Assembly (NCBI GenBank): GCA_002419135.1
Contig: DIFM01000004.1
Span: forward strand, 1-14,485
DNA from: Dehalococcoidia bacterium UBA5748
GTDB lineage: Bacteria > Chloroflexota > Dehalococcoidia > Dehalococcoidales > UBA5627
Length of the DNA: 14,485 nt
Reading direction: 5' to 3'
Of this stretch, positions 7,134 through 14,402 are shown piece by piece. The notes below the pieces were generated by a model. It made no database searches. It was not told the origin of the DNA and saw nothing but the letters and a program-made list of their open reading frames with translations. Numbering within the stretch: position 1 is the first letter of the stretch; each line of letters starts with the position of its first letter. Position numbers and translations under genes: made by a program.

Positions 7134-7156
7134 AACGAATTGTACAACAATTCGTT
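7134..7156. promoter_or_regulatory. Perfect palindrome at the rpmB start site, likely operator
   Basis: AACGAATTGT at 7134-7143 and its exact complement ACAATTCGTT at 7147-7156 are separated by only 3 nt. It begins at the predicted rpmB transcription start (about 7135) and overlaps the candidate -35 for fakA. A 23-bp symmetric site so placed could bind a dimeric regulator of both genes. Alternatively it could fold as a hairpin at the 5' end of the rpmB mRNA. Confidence 0.5.
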
Positions 7157-7185
7157 ATAGACAGTCAAAGGAGTAAACCTGTTAA

Positions 7186-7377
7186 ATGAAGTGTGATATA
7201 TGCGATAAAACGATGTTATTCGGTAATAATGTTAGTCATTCCAAGAGGCATACCAGAAAACAGTCCATGCCGAATATTCATAAAATCAGGGCAGAGGTGG
7301 ACGGCAAGGCAATGCGTGTTAAGATTTGTACCAGATGCCTGCGCACCCAGAACAAGTTAGCCCGCTCTGCCGAATAA
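7186..7377 (+). CDS. rpmB: 50S ribosomal protein L28
   Basis: Small basic protein of the large ribosomal subunit (bL28), 63 residues, the usual length. It is the zinc-binding form: C3-x-x-C6 near the N-terminus and C48-x-x-C51 near the C-terminus make a four-cysteine ribbon. The typical VSHSKRHTRK stretch follows at 16-25. An in-frame TAA directly precedes the ATG, which fixes the start. The ribosome site AAAGGAG (7167-7173) is strong but 12 nt away, longer than usual. It is the only plus-strand gene here, divergent from fakA and convergent with argH. In many Firmicutes rpmB also neighbours the fakA (yloV) and recG genes, so the linkage looks old; the asp23-like gene often found between them is absent. 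Confidence 0.96.
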   Translation: MKCDICDKTMLFGNNVSHSKRHTRKQSMPNIHKIRAEVDGKAMRVKICTRCLRTQNKLARSAE

Positions 7378-7399
7378 TTAGTAGAAATTGTTAATGGTA

Positions 7400-7436
7400 A
7401 GCCTGCAATCACTGCGTATTGCAGGCTATTTCTTTT
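7400..7436 (+). terminator. Intrinsic terminator of rpmB, overlapping the argH 3' end
   Basis: AGCCTGCAAT (7400-7409) and ATTGCAGGCT (7418-7427) form a perfect 10-bp stem with an 8-nt loop, followed on the plus strand by ATTTCTTTT. It ends rpmB transcription. The right arm and loop encode the last argH codons and stop. In the argH direction the stem is followed by TACCATTAAC, not a T run, so termination there would be weaker. Confidence 0.85.
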
Positions 7437-8785
7437 GCCCTTTTTAAGGATTTATACACTTGCTCAGGGGATGTCCCACCGATGACATTGCGTGCCGCAA
7501 CCGATGATTCCACGGTTATATTGTTTATATCAGTATCAAAAAGCGGCGAGAATTGCCTGTATTCATCAAGGCTCAATTCATCCAGGGTCTTGTTGTTTTT
7601 AGCGGCATAATTAACAAGTTTGGCTATAATACCGTGAGCATTGCGGAAAGCCTCGCCCCTGCAAACCAGATAATCGGCAAGGTCTGTTGCCAGTATAAAT
7701 CCGCGGTCTAACGCATTTTTCATATTTTCCGGTTTGAATTTCAAAGTATCCAGCATCCCTGCAAATACCTTGAGGCTGGGCACCAGTGTATCTACCGTAT
7801 CGAATACCCTCTCTTTATCTTCCTGTAAATCTCGGTTATAAGTAAGCGGCAACCCTTTCATTGTTGTCAGCATCGCCATCAGATTACCGTAAATGCGCCC
7901 CGTTTTACCTCTTCCGAGTTCGGCGACATCGGGGTTTTTTTTCTGCGGCATCAAGCTTGAGCCGGTCGAATAGGCGTCATCCAGTTCGATGAACTTGAAC
8001 TCTGCCGAAGACCACAGGATGATTTCCTCTGCCAACCTTGAAAGGTGCATCATACAAATACCGGCAGCGGAAATGTATTCGATGGCAAAATCCCGGTCGG
8101 AAACTGCGTCCATACTGTTGCGGCTGACTTCGGAAAATCCGAGCTCTTCAGCCAAAAACTCACGGTCGGTATTGAAAGTAACACCCGCTAGAGAGCCGCT
8201 TCCCAGCGGCAAAACGTCTGACCGTTTATAACAGTCTTTGAAACGTCCGTAATCGCGCTCGAACATTTCGAAATAAGCAAGAAGATGATGGGCAAGCAAT
8301 ACCGGCTGAGCCAACTGCAAGTGGGTGTAGCCCGGCATTATTACAGTTTTATTATCCTCTGCTATTTTTATCAAGGTTGTTTGTATCATTCTGATACCTG
8401 TAAGGGTTTCGGAAATGGCTTCTTTAATGTAGAGCCTGAAATCAAGCGCCACCTGGTCGTTACGCGAGCGTCCGGTGTGCAGCTTACCTGCCACATCGCC
8501 GATTATTTCGAACAGACGCGCCTCGACAGCCATATGAATATCTTCCTGTTCCGGCTTAAAATTAAACTCGCCTTTTTCTATCTCCCCGGCAATTTCAGCA
8601 AGCCCCTGTTCGATATTATGCTCTTCGTCCGTGGTTATAATACTTTGTTTGGCAAGCATGCGTGCATGAGCAATGCTGCCCCTGATATCATAGCTGTACA
8701 GGCGCCAGTCGAAGTGGAGCGATGAGGTATATTTTACCACCAGTTCGTCCGGTGGTTTATCGAAACGGCTTCGTATATGGCTCAT
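7409..8785 (-). CDS. argH: Argininosuccinate lyase
   Basis: Last step of arginine synthesis: splits argininosuccinate into arginine and fumarate. Homotetrameric fumarase/aspartase-superfamily enzyme, 458 residues as usual. Signatures: TGRSRNDQ at 104-111, GYTHLQ at 152-157 (the His of the catalytic region), and the mobile-loop signature GSSLMPQKKNPD at 275-286, which contains the catalytic serine. All are intact. The ATG is preceded by GAGGT with a 9-nt spacer. It is the last gene of the arg cluster, 106 nt after argG, and its end is convergent with rpmB, sharing the terminator hairpin. No internal damage or unusual composition seen. Confidence 0.97.
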   Translation of the reverse strand: MSHIRSRFDKPPDELVVKYTSSLHFDWRLYSYDIRGSIAHARMLAKQSIITTDEEHNIEQGLAEIAGEIEKGEFNFKPEQEDIHMAVEARLFEIIGDVAGKLHTGRSRNDQVALDFRLYIKEAISETLTGIRMIQTTLIKIAEDNKTVIMPGYTHLQLAQPVLLAHHLLAYFEMFERDYGRFKDCYKRSDVLPLGSGSLAGVTFNTDREFLAEELGFSEVSRNSMDAVSDRDFAIEYISAAGICMMHLSRLAEEIILWSSAEFKFIELDDAYSTGSSLMPQKKNPDVAELGRGKTGRIYGNLMAMLTTMKGLPLTYNRDLQEDKERVFDTVDTLVPSLKVFAGMLDTLKFKPENMKNALDRGFILATDLADYLVCRGEAFRNAHGIIAKLVNYAAKNNKTLDELSLDEYRQFSPLFDTDINNITVESSVAARNVIGGTSPEQVYKSLKRAKEIACNTQ

Positions 8786-8843
8786 TTTATTTATACCTCG
8801 CTTGTTATTATAATCCCATTATGATTGGTAACAATATCTCAGT

Positions 8844-8880
8844 CCCGTTCATATTCGACAGGCTCAAGATGAGCGGAACC
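8844..8880. repeat. Degenerate dispersed intergenic repeat between argG and argH
   Basis: On the minus strand this segment carries GAGCCTGTCGAA flanked by GCTCATCTT and AATATGAAC, an imperfect hairpin (7 of 9 pairs). It closely resembles a non-coding repeat common between genes in many bacteria, built on TGAGCCTGTCGAA with GTTC/GAAC arms. The copy is decayed. The rest of the 106-bp gap shows nothing further. Confidence 0.5.
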
Positions 8881-8891
8881 ACGATACATAT

Positions 8892-10088
8892 TTATTTCTT
8901 TTTTTGAATCTGTCCCTGTATCTTTGAAGGCAATCCCCAGAGTTTAATGAATCCGACAGCCGATGACTGGTCGAATTCATCTCCTTCGGCATAGGTAGCC
9001 AATTCATGGCTGTAGAGTGAATAGGGTGATTTGCGTCCTACTACAATGCAGTTACCCTTATGGAGTTTAAGCCGTACATCTCCGCTGACAAATCTCTGTG
9101 TGCTTTCTATATAAGCAGAAAGGTCTTCGCGATGGCCGCTGAACCATAAGCCTTCATATACAAGATTGGAAAATTCATGTGAAACCATTTGCTTGAATCG
9201 ATATTGATTTTTAGATAAGGTAAGCGTCTCAAGCGATTTATGCGCCTCAATAAGAATATTTGCGGCAGGTGCTTCGTAGGTTTCCCTCGATTTTATACCG
9301 ACCAGCCGGTTTTCTACCATATCGATTCTGCCGACTCCGTATTCTCCGCCAAGTTCGTTCAGGAATTTTATCATTGATATTCCGTCCATTTTATTGCCGT
9401 TAACCGATACCGGCAAACCTTGTTCAAAACTTATTTCGATGTACTCCGCTTCATCGGGAGTATCCTTAATAGCTTTAGCCCAGACATAGGCATCGTCCGG
9501 CGGCTCGTTCCACGGATCTTCCAGAACGCCGCACTCAGTGCTCTTTCCCCAAAGGTTTTCATCTATAGAATAGGGGCTTTTCGAGGTTATCGGCAGCGGA
9601 ATCCCGTATTTTGCCGCATACTGAATCAGCTCTTCGCGGGTCATTCCCCATTCGCGAGCGGGGGCAACAATCTTCAAATCGGGAGCCAGTGAATTAACTC
9701 CGACATCGAATCTGACCTGGTCGTTGCCTTTACCGGTGCATCCGTGTGCGATTGCTTTTGCGCCTTCGGCACGCGCTACATCTACCAGTATTTTAGCAAT
9801 CAGAGGTCGCGCCAGTGCGGTAGCCAGAGGGTAACACTCTTCATAGAGCGCATTGGCTTTTAAGGCAGGGAAGATATAACCGTTAACGAATTCTTCTCTG
9901 GCATCTATTACCAGCGATTTAACCGCTCCCACTTTTATCGCCTTATCTTTAATAAGCGTAAAATCCTTTTCGTTTCCCACATCTATTGTAACGGCGATTA
10001 CATCATACCCGTATTTTTCATGCAGCCACCTGACGGCGACCGATGTATCCAACCCTCCGCTATAAGCCAGTACCAGTTTTTCTGCCAT
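8892..10088 (-). CDS. argG: Argininosuccinate synthase
   Basis: Joins citrulline and aspartate with ATP to make argininosuccinate, the second-last step of arginine synthesis. The N-terminal ATP pyrophosphatase loop AYSGGLDTS is at residues 8-16. The substrate-binding stretches LATALARPLIAK (88-99) and HGCTGKGNDQVRFD (115-128) and the SIDENLWG signature (174-181) are all present. Length of 398 fits the common bacterial type. The C-terminus ends in a lysine run. GGAGG lies 10 nt before the ATG. It follows the hydrolase-like gene by 40 nt, so the two are likely co-transcribed, and it precedes argH. Confidence 0.97.
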   Translation of the reverse strand: MAEKLVLAYSGGLDTSVAVRWLHEKYGYDVIAVTIDVGNEKDFTLIKDKAIKVGAVKSLVIDAREEFVNGYIFPALKANALYEECYPLATALARPLIAKILVDVARAEGAKAIAHGCTGKGNDQVRFDVGVNSLAPDLKIVAPAREWGMTREELIQYAAKYGIPLPITSKSPYSIDENLWGKSTECGVLEDPWNEPPDDAYVWAKAIKDTPDEAEYIEISFEQGLPVSVNGNKMDGISMIKFLNELGGEYGVGRIDMVENRLVGIKSRETYEAPAANILIEAHKSLETLTLSKNQYRFKQMVSHEFSNLVYEGLWFSGHREDLSAYIESTQRFVSGDVRLKLHKGNCIVVGRKSPYSLYSHELATYAEGDEFDQSSAVGFIKLWGLPSKIQGQIQKKK

Positions 10089-10128
10089 AATAAATCATCC
10101 TCCAATAATCCATTGTAGATATTATATC

Positions 10129-11022
10129 TCAATTTGCTTTGAAATACTCGCTTAAATAATTGTTAATCTGTAATTTCAGCCATTCGTATTCCCAATCGTA
10201 GTCATGGCCGGGAGCTCCAATATATAAAAGAATATCACCCTCATATTCCTGCGAAAGACCGAAGGCAGATTGCAAGTTCGCCCGCAGAATCGTGAGTATA
10301 TCTCCATGGCTGAATGAATCAGGAATTGTTCCGTTGGTTCGTAAGAGCAGAACTCTTTTCAAATCGCTATTATTATTCCATACCGGCGGTCCCAGTTGAA
10401 TACTGTAAACCTGTTCGTTATCTATAAGAAGCGGCATGGCTCCCGAACAAATAGTGCAGCCGTTGCTGATACCCAGGAGGATGATCTTTAAATCCGGCAG
10501 GTTATCTGTTAAAAACTCAGCTCTCGCAGCCAGTTCATGCCCTCGGGCTGGGTTGGTGCTCATAGCCATCATAAACTCGCCGATAGCCCCGAAAAAGTTT
10601 TTATCAGTCCTGAAATAGTCTATCCATAGAGTCGAATTTCCCAGCCCGGTCAGTATTCCGTCTATTCCGGGCACCAGTTCCTTTTCGTTGGATTCGGCGA
10701 TAGCAGACCAACCCCACCCCCCTGAATTGACGATGATCAGTACGTCTTTATCCTCTGCTTCTTTATACAACGCCAGCGCCTGGCTGACAAAATCGGAACA
10801 TCTTTCCTCATTATTCCCGAATAAAGTAACAGCTCTACTTGCGGCATCATCGATTACATCCTGCGGAATGCCCGAAAAGTCGGTGGTTGCCAGAACTTCG
10901 GGCTGTCCTATCCTGCTGGCTTTTGCCGGGACAACGGTCGAGGGGGTACACAGGACGATTACCATAGAAATGGCTATGGTTAAAATAACTCCGATTTGCA
11001 CTTTACGTACCTGAGATATCAT
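10129..11022 (-). CDS. Secreted alpha/beta-hydrolase-like protein of unknown substrate
   Basis: I do not recognise a specific family. The first 25 residues form a positively charged start and a hydrophobic helix (about 8-25). A-K-A at 33-35 before S36 is a plausible signal-peptidase site, so the mature protein is probably outside the membrane. C25 is preceded by Leu and does not make a lipobox. The mature part looks like an alpha/beta hydrolase: strand VLIIVNSGGWGWS (94-106) suits the oxyanion region, G184-I-S186-N-G188 is a nucleophile elbow, D235 or D241 could be the acid, and H273 in GAPGHDYDW could complete the triad. C189 and C192 form a CxxC right after the elbow. RBS AAGGAA lies 10 nt before the ATG. 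It sits between argD and argG, where many genomes have argF, but it is not a carbamoyltransferase. An esterase, lipase or depolymerase role is only a guess. Confidence 0.7.
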   Translation of the reverse strand: MISQVRKVQIGVILTIAISMVIVLCTPSTVVPAKASRIGQPEVLATTDFSGIPQDVIDDAASRAVTLFGNNEERCSDFVSQALALYKEAEDKDVLIIVNSGGWGWSAIAESNEKELVPGIDGILTGLGNSTLWIDYFRTDKNFFGAIGEFMMAMSTNPARGHELAARAEFLTDNLPDLKIILLGISNGCTICSGAMPLLIDNEQVYSIQLGPPVWNNNSDLKRVLLLRTNGTIPDSFSHGDILTILRANLQSAFGLSQEYEGDILLYIGAPGHDYDWEYEWLKLQINNYLSEYFKAN

Positions 11023-11082
11023 ATTATGAAAATTCCTTGAATCATGATAATCTTGGTCATAATGTCAGGTATTTGAGATTGT

Positions 11083-11100
11083 CCGATTCCTACAAATCGG
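11083..11100 (-). other. Small hairpin between argD and the hydrolase-like gene
   Basis: CCGATT (11083-11088) pairs with AATCGG (11095-11100) across a 6-nt loop. On the minus strand no T run follows, so it is a poor terminator candidate. It lies in a 132-bp gap, the longest inside the arg cluster, which may mark a break between transcription units. No convincing promoter was found in the gap. Confidence 0.25.
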
Positions 11101-11154
11101 AGTTCTGCACTGATATGGCTTTACACATTCACTTTAACGCACAGAGCATGTATC

Positions 11155-12327
11155 CTAGAGCGCAGCATCCAGAATATCGATTGCCTTATCGACTTCATCC
11201 CTCCCGATAATAAGCGGCGGCATAAACCTGATGATACTATCTCCGATTTTATTTATCAAAAGCCCCTTTTCCAAGCAGGACATTACAACCGATAAAGCAT
11301 TTTTATCACTAAACTCAATTGCCTGCAAAAGTCCTCTGCCCCTTACCTCTGAAATAAAATTATATTTTTGTTTAATCTCATTCAATCTCCCGGTGAGATA
11401 TTGGCCGGTTAGCTTTGCATTAAGGGGAATATCGTTATCGACGATGGTTTTAAACACAGCATATCCTGTAGCGCATGCCAGCGGATTACCCCCGAAAGTG
11501 GAGCCGTGTTCACCGGCGGCAAAAACGGAAGCTTTATCCTTGCACAGTATAGCCCCGATAGGGAAGCCGCCTGCCAGACCTTTTGCCAGCGTCATTATAT
11601 CGGGCTCAATTCCATACTGCTGGTAGGCAAAGAGGGTTCCGGTGCGTCCGACTCCCGTCTGAATCTCATCAAGAATTAAAAGAATGCCTTTTTCATCGCA
11701 CCATGCCCTGACCTTTTTCAGGTAATCATCATCAGGTAGGTGGACACCGCTTTCTCCCTGTATCGGTTCCATCATAACGGCGCAGGTTTTATCTGTAGTA
11801 GCCGCTTTTAAGGCATCGATGTTGTTGTACTCTACGTTAATAAAACCGGACGGAATCGGTATATACGGCTCCTGAAACTTGGTCTGTCCGCTGGCTGAAA
11901 CCATCGCCAGCGTTCTGCCGTGAAACGAGCCGGTGCCAGTGATAACTTCATAGGCTCCATTTAAATGAATATGCCCGTAGCGGCGTGCCAGCTTGACGGC
12001 GCCCTCGGTGGCTTCCGTTCCGCTGTTGCAGATGAATACCTTGTCCATACAACTGTTTTTTACCAGAAGCTCTGCCAGTTTGAGCTGGGGGATGGTGTAG
12101 TACAGGTTGGAGGTGTGCATAAGTGTATTAGCCTGTTCGGTTATGGCTTTTACAACAACCGGATGGCAATGCCCGAGGCTGTTGACCGCTATACCGGAAA
12201 CGAAGTCCAGGTATTCTTTATCGTTTTCATCCCACACTTTGGCGCCCTGTCCTTTAACCAATGTTATAGGTATTCGCTTAAAAGTGGGCATGTAATAATC
12301 ATGTTCAAGTTTTTGCCAGTCAGTCAT
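11155..12327 (-). CDS. argD: Acetylornithine aminotransferase
   Basis: PLP enzyme that converts N-acetylglutamate semialdehyde and glutamate to N-acetylornithine and 2-oxoglutarate. Class III aminotransferase, 390 residues, normal length. NSGTEA (101-106) binds the cofactor phosphate, D220-E-I-Q223 contacts the pyridine ring, and K249 in TLAKGLAGG is the Schiff-base lysine. Its ATG lies inside the end of argB: the genes overlap by 8 nt with an ATGACTGA junction, implying coupled translation. A GGGAG ribosome site lies within argB. In related organisms the enzyme can also serve lysine synthesis (succinyldiaminopimelate), which cannot be judged here; the arg context supports ArgD. Confidence 0.96.
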   Translation of the reverse strand: MTDWQKLEHDYYMPTFKRIPITLVKGQGAKVWDENDKEYLDFVSGIAVNSLGHCHPVVVKAITEQANTLMHTSNLYYTIPQLKLAELLVKNSCMDKVFICNSGTEATEGAVKLARRYGHIHLNGAYEVITGTGSFHGRTLAMVSASGQTKFQEPYIPIPSGFINVEYNNIDALKAATTDKTCAVMMEPIQGESGVHLPDDDYLKKVRAWCDEKGILLILDEIQTGVGRTGTLFAYQQYGIEPDIMTLAKGLAGGFPIGAILCKDKASVFAAGEHGSTFGGNPLACATGYAVFKTIVDNDIPLNAKLTGQYLTGRLNEIKQKYNFISEVRGRGLLQAIEFSDKNALSVVMSCLEKGLLINKIGDSIIRFMPPLIIGRDEVDKAIDILDAAL

Positions 12328-13141
12328 TATATTCTCCCTGCGGATTGTAAATCAGTGTTCCCGTTCCGCCTTCCTCTATTTCCTGTATTAGCGCGTTTTT
12401 ACGGTTGCCGTCGATAATAACGCATCTTGTAGAGGGGTTCCCGGTAGCCCTCAGGCAAGCCTTTATTTTAGGAATCATACCCCCGTGAGCAATACCAGTG
12501 TCCAAAAGTTCTTTTGCTTCATCATGGTTAAGGCGTGGCAAATAGGTACCGGTATCGTCGCGTATGCCGTTTACATCCGTCATGAAAATCAATTTTTCGG
12601 CTTTAATGGATGCGGCAATCTCTCCGGCTATTGTGTCACCGTTGATATTGAGAAGCAACGAATCATCCGCTTCCCTGTTTACGGTATTTAGGCTGATAGG
12701 GGAAACTACCGGTATAAAGCCGGCTTCCAATATGGCTGTTAATACTTCATGGTTTACTTTAACCGGATTGCCGACATATCCCATTTCCTTGTTGCGGATT
12801 TTTCCTTCTATTAACGCCCCGTCGACGCCGCTGATACCGACTGCTTTGCCGCCGCGCGAGATGATGGTAGCTACAATCTCTTTGTTCATCAGACCGCCAA
12901 TGACTGCCGTAACCATATCCATTTCGGCTTTGCCGGTAATTCGTTCCCCATTGTTAAACAGGGGCGTGATATTCTGTTTTTCCAGCCACTTGTTGACCAT
13001 ATTAGCCCCTCCGTGAATAACCACGATAGGGTAGCCCTGCTTTTGCAAGTAAATAATATCTTCGATGGTGGTGTCTTTGGTATCGAACAGGGAACCACCC
13101 AGTTTGATTACAATTGTTTTATTATCAAGTTTACTTTTCAA
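12320..13141 (-). CDS. argB: Acetylglutamate kinase (short N-terminus)
   Basis: Phosphorylates N-acetylglutamate with ATP, the second step of arginine synthesis. Amino acid kinase fold, 273 residues. KLGGS at 13-17 is the phosphate-binding lysine and glycine loop; IHGGANMVN lies near 43-51, the NINGDTIAGEIA stretch lies in the substrate domain, and FMTDVNGI and GGMIPK follow in the nucleotide half. The start is TTG at 13141-13139, supported by AGAAAGGAG 7 nt upstream; an in-frame TAA occurs nine codons upstream, ruling out a long extension. Only 12 residues precede KLGG, so the kinked N-terminal helix that builds arginine-sensitive hexamers is absent, as in the arginine-insensitive Escherichia coli enzyme. 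It starts 35 nt after argJ and overlaps argD. Confidence 0.95.
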   Translation of the reverse strand: MKSKLDNKTIVIKLGGSLFDTKDTTIEDIIYLQKQGYPIVVIHGGANMVNKWLEKQNITPLFNNGERITGKAEMDMVTAVIGGLMNKEIVATIISRGGKAVGISGVDGALIEGKIRNKEMGYVGNPVKVNHEVLTAILEAGFIPVVSPISLNTVNREADDSLLLNINGDTIAGEIAASIKAEKLIFMTDVNGIRDDTGTYLPRLNHDEAKELLDTGIAHGGMIPKIKACLRATGNPSTRCVIIDGNRKNALIQEIEEGGTGTLIYNPQGEYND

Positions 13142-13176
13142 TCGAATGCTCCTTTCTGTAAGAGCTTAACATAATA

Positions 13177-14385
13177 TTAGGTAGTATAATCGGCATTGAT
13201 GGAGACATATTCGGCGGTCAGGTCGCATCCCCAGGCGGTTGCCGACGCCCTGCCCAGATTGAGATTAAGGTCTATTACCACTACTTCCGACTCCATAGCC
13301 TTCGATACTTCATTATAGTTGTTATTCAGTGCAATCCCCTGTAAAAGCAGTCCAATCCCGCAGATAGACAGGTCCGTTTTTAATTCGACAATTTCAGCGC
13401 CGCTTCTGCCGGCAGCGGCAATAATGCGTCCCCAGTTCGGGTCGCAGCCGTGTATGGCGGTTTTTACCAGTGGAGAAGCGACTATCGTTTTGGCACAATT
13501 TCTGGCCGATTCCATATCCGGCGCACCGGTCACATTGACTTCGATTAGTTTACCGGCTCCTTCACCGTCGGCGGCAACTGCTTTGGCAAGGTATATGCAA
13601 ACCTCATCTATAGCCTGCTGAAAAACTTCCGCAAGCTTTGTTTTATATGCTATCCTGTCGTTATTTGCCAACCCGTTTGCCATAATAATCATTGTATCGT
13701 TGGTACTGGTATCGGTATCTACGGAAATCATATTAAATGAAACATCGGCAGCTTTTCGCAACGCATCGGTAAGGAAATCCTTATCGATAACGGCATCTGT
13801 TGTCAGGAAGCAGAGCATAGTTCCCATATCGGGGTGTATCATACCTGAACCTTTGGCAACTCCTCCGATAGTGAAGGTTCCGCTGTTAACGGATACAGCC
13901 ACTTCCTTGGAAACGGTATCGGTGGTCATGATTGCTTTGGCAAAATCGTATCCGCCGTTTTCAGTTAGTTCAATGCTGTCGATACCTTTGTTTATAATAT
14001 CCATGGGCAGTTTCCTGCCGATGACACCGGTACTTGCGACCAGTGTTGAGGATGGTTTTATTCCCAGCTTGTCGGCAGTAAGCACTGTCATTTCTAAAGC
14101 ATCCTGCATTCCCTGCCTGCCGGTTACGGCATTGGCGCTTCCGCTGTTAACGATAATGGAATGAATATCGTCTGAAGGAAGCCGTTTCTGGCATACAATT
14201 ACCGGGGCCGCCTTGATTCTGTTTCTTGTAAAGACTCCGGCCGCGGTACAGGGTGTTTCCGAATATACAATACCCAAATCGGGCTTTGGGCCTTTTTTCT
14301 TTATACCGGCATTTACAGCTCCGGCTTTAAAACCCTTTACAGAAGTAATGGTTCCGTTTTCAATAAAGTCGATTATCGTTTTCAT
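13177..14385 (-). CDS. argJ: Bifunctional glutamate N-acetyltransferase / ornithine acetyltransferase
   Basis: Transfers the acetyl group from N-acetylornithine to glutamate, giving ornithine and N-acetylglutamate, so the acetyl group is recycled; many members also use acetyl-CoA. It is made as a 402-residue precursor that cuts itself into two chains. The processing site is KGSGMIHPDMGTML (178-191), with T189 the likely N-terminal nucleophile of the second chain. The residue before it is Gly, where Ala is more usual. STG at 118-120 suits the oxyanion region. The C-terminus ends in INADYTT, as typical, so the gene is complete. No Shine-Dalgarno is seen before the ATG; a -10 box lies 8 nt upstream, suggesting a leaderless message. 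It heads the arg cluster in this window; argC is not seen. Whether it is bifunctional or ornithine-dependent only cannot be read from sequence. Confidence 0.96.
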   Translation of the reverse strand: MKTIIDFIENGTITSVKGFKAGAVNAGIKKKGPKPDLGIVYSETPCTAAGVFTRNRIKAAPVIVCQKRLPSDDIHSIIVNSGSANAVTGRQGMQDALEMTVLTADKLGIKPSSTLVASTGVIGRKLPMDIINKGIDSIELTENGGYDFAKAIMTTDTVSKEVAVSVNSGTFTIGGVAKGSGMIHPDMGTMLCFLTTDAVIDKDFLTDALRKAADVSFNMISVDTDTSTNDTMIIMANGLANNDRIAYKTKLAEVFQQAIDEVCIYLAKAVAADGEGAGKLIEVNVTGAPDMESARNCAKTIVASPLVKTAIHGCDPNWGRIIAAAGRSGAEIVELKTDLSICGIGLLLQGIALNNNYNEVSKAMESEVVVIDLNLNLGRASATAWGCDLTAEYVSINADYTT

Positions 14386-14393
14386 AGAATAAA

Positions 14394-14402
14394 ACTATAT
14401 CA
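14394..14402 (-). promoter_or_regulatory. Extended -10 promoter of argJ, near-leaderless
   Basis: On the minus strand TGA is followed by TATAGT (14399-14394), an extended -10. Only 8 nt separate it from the argJ ATG, so transcription should begin at or within about two bases of the start codon. No -35 resembling TTGACA is found at 16-18 nt. No obvious arginine-repressor box is visible. The rest of the right-hand 85 bp shows no gene. Confidence 0.5.

Noticed and set aside
10129..11022. Diverged argF (ornithine carbamoyltransferase)
   Set aside because: There is a signal peptide and a GxSxG-type elbow, and no STRT or HPxQ carbamoyltransferase motifs.
10129..11022. Lipoprotein signal with C25 as the lipidated residue
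   Set aside because: The residue before C25 is Leu, not Gly, Ala or Ser, so the lipobox rule fails.
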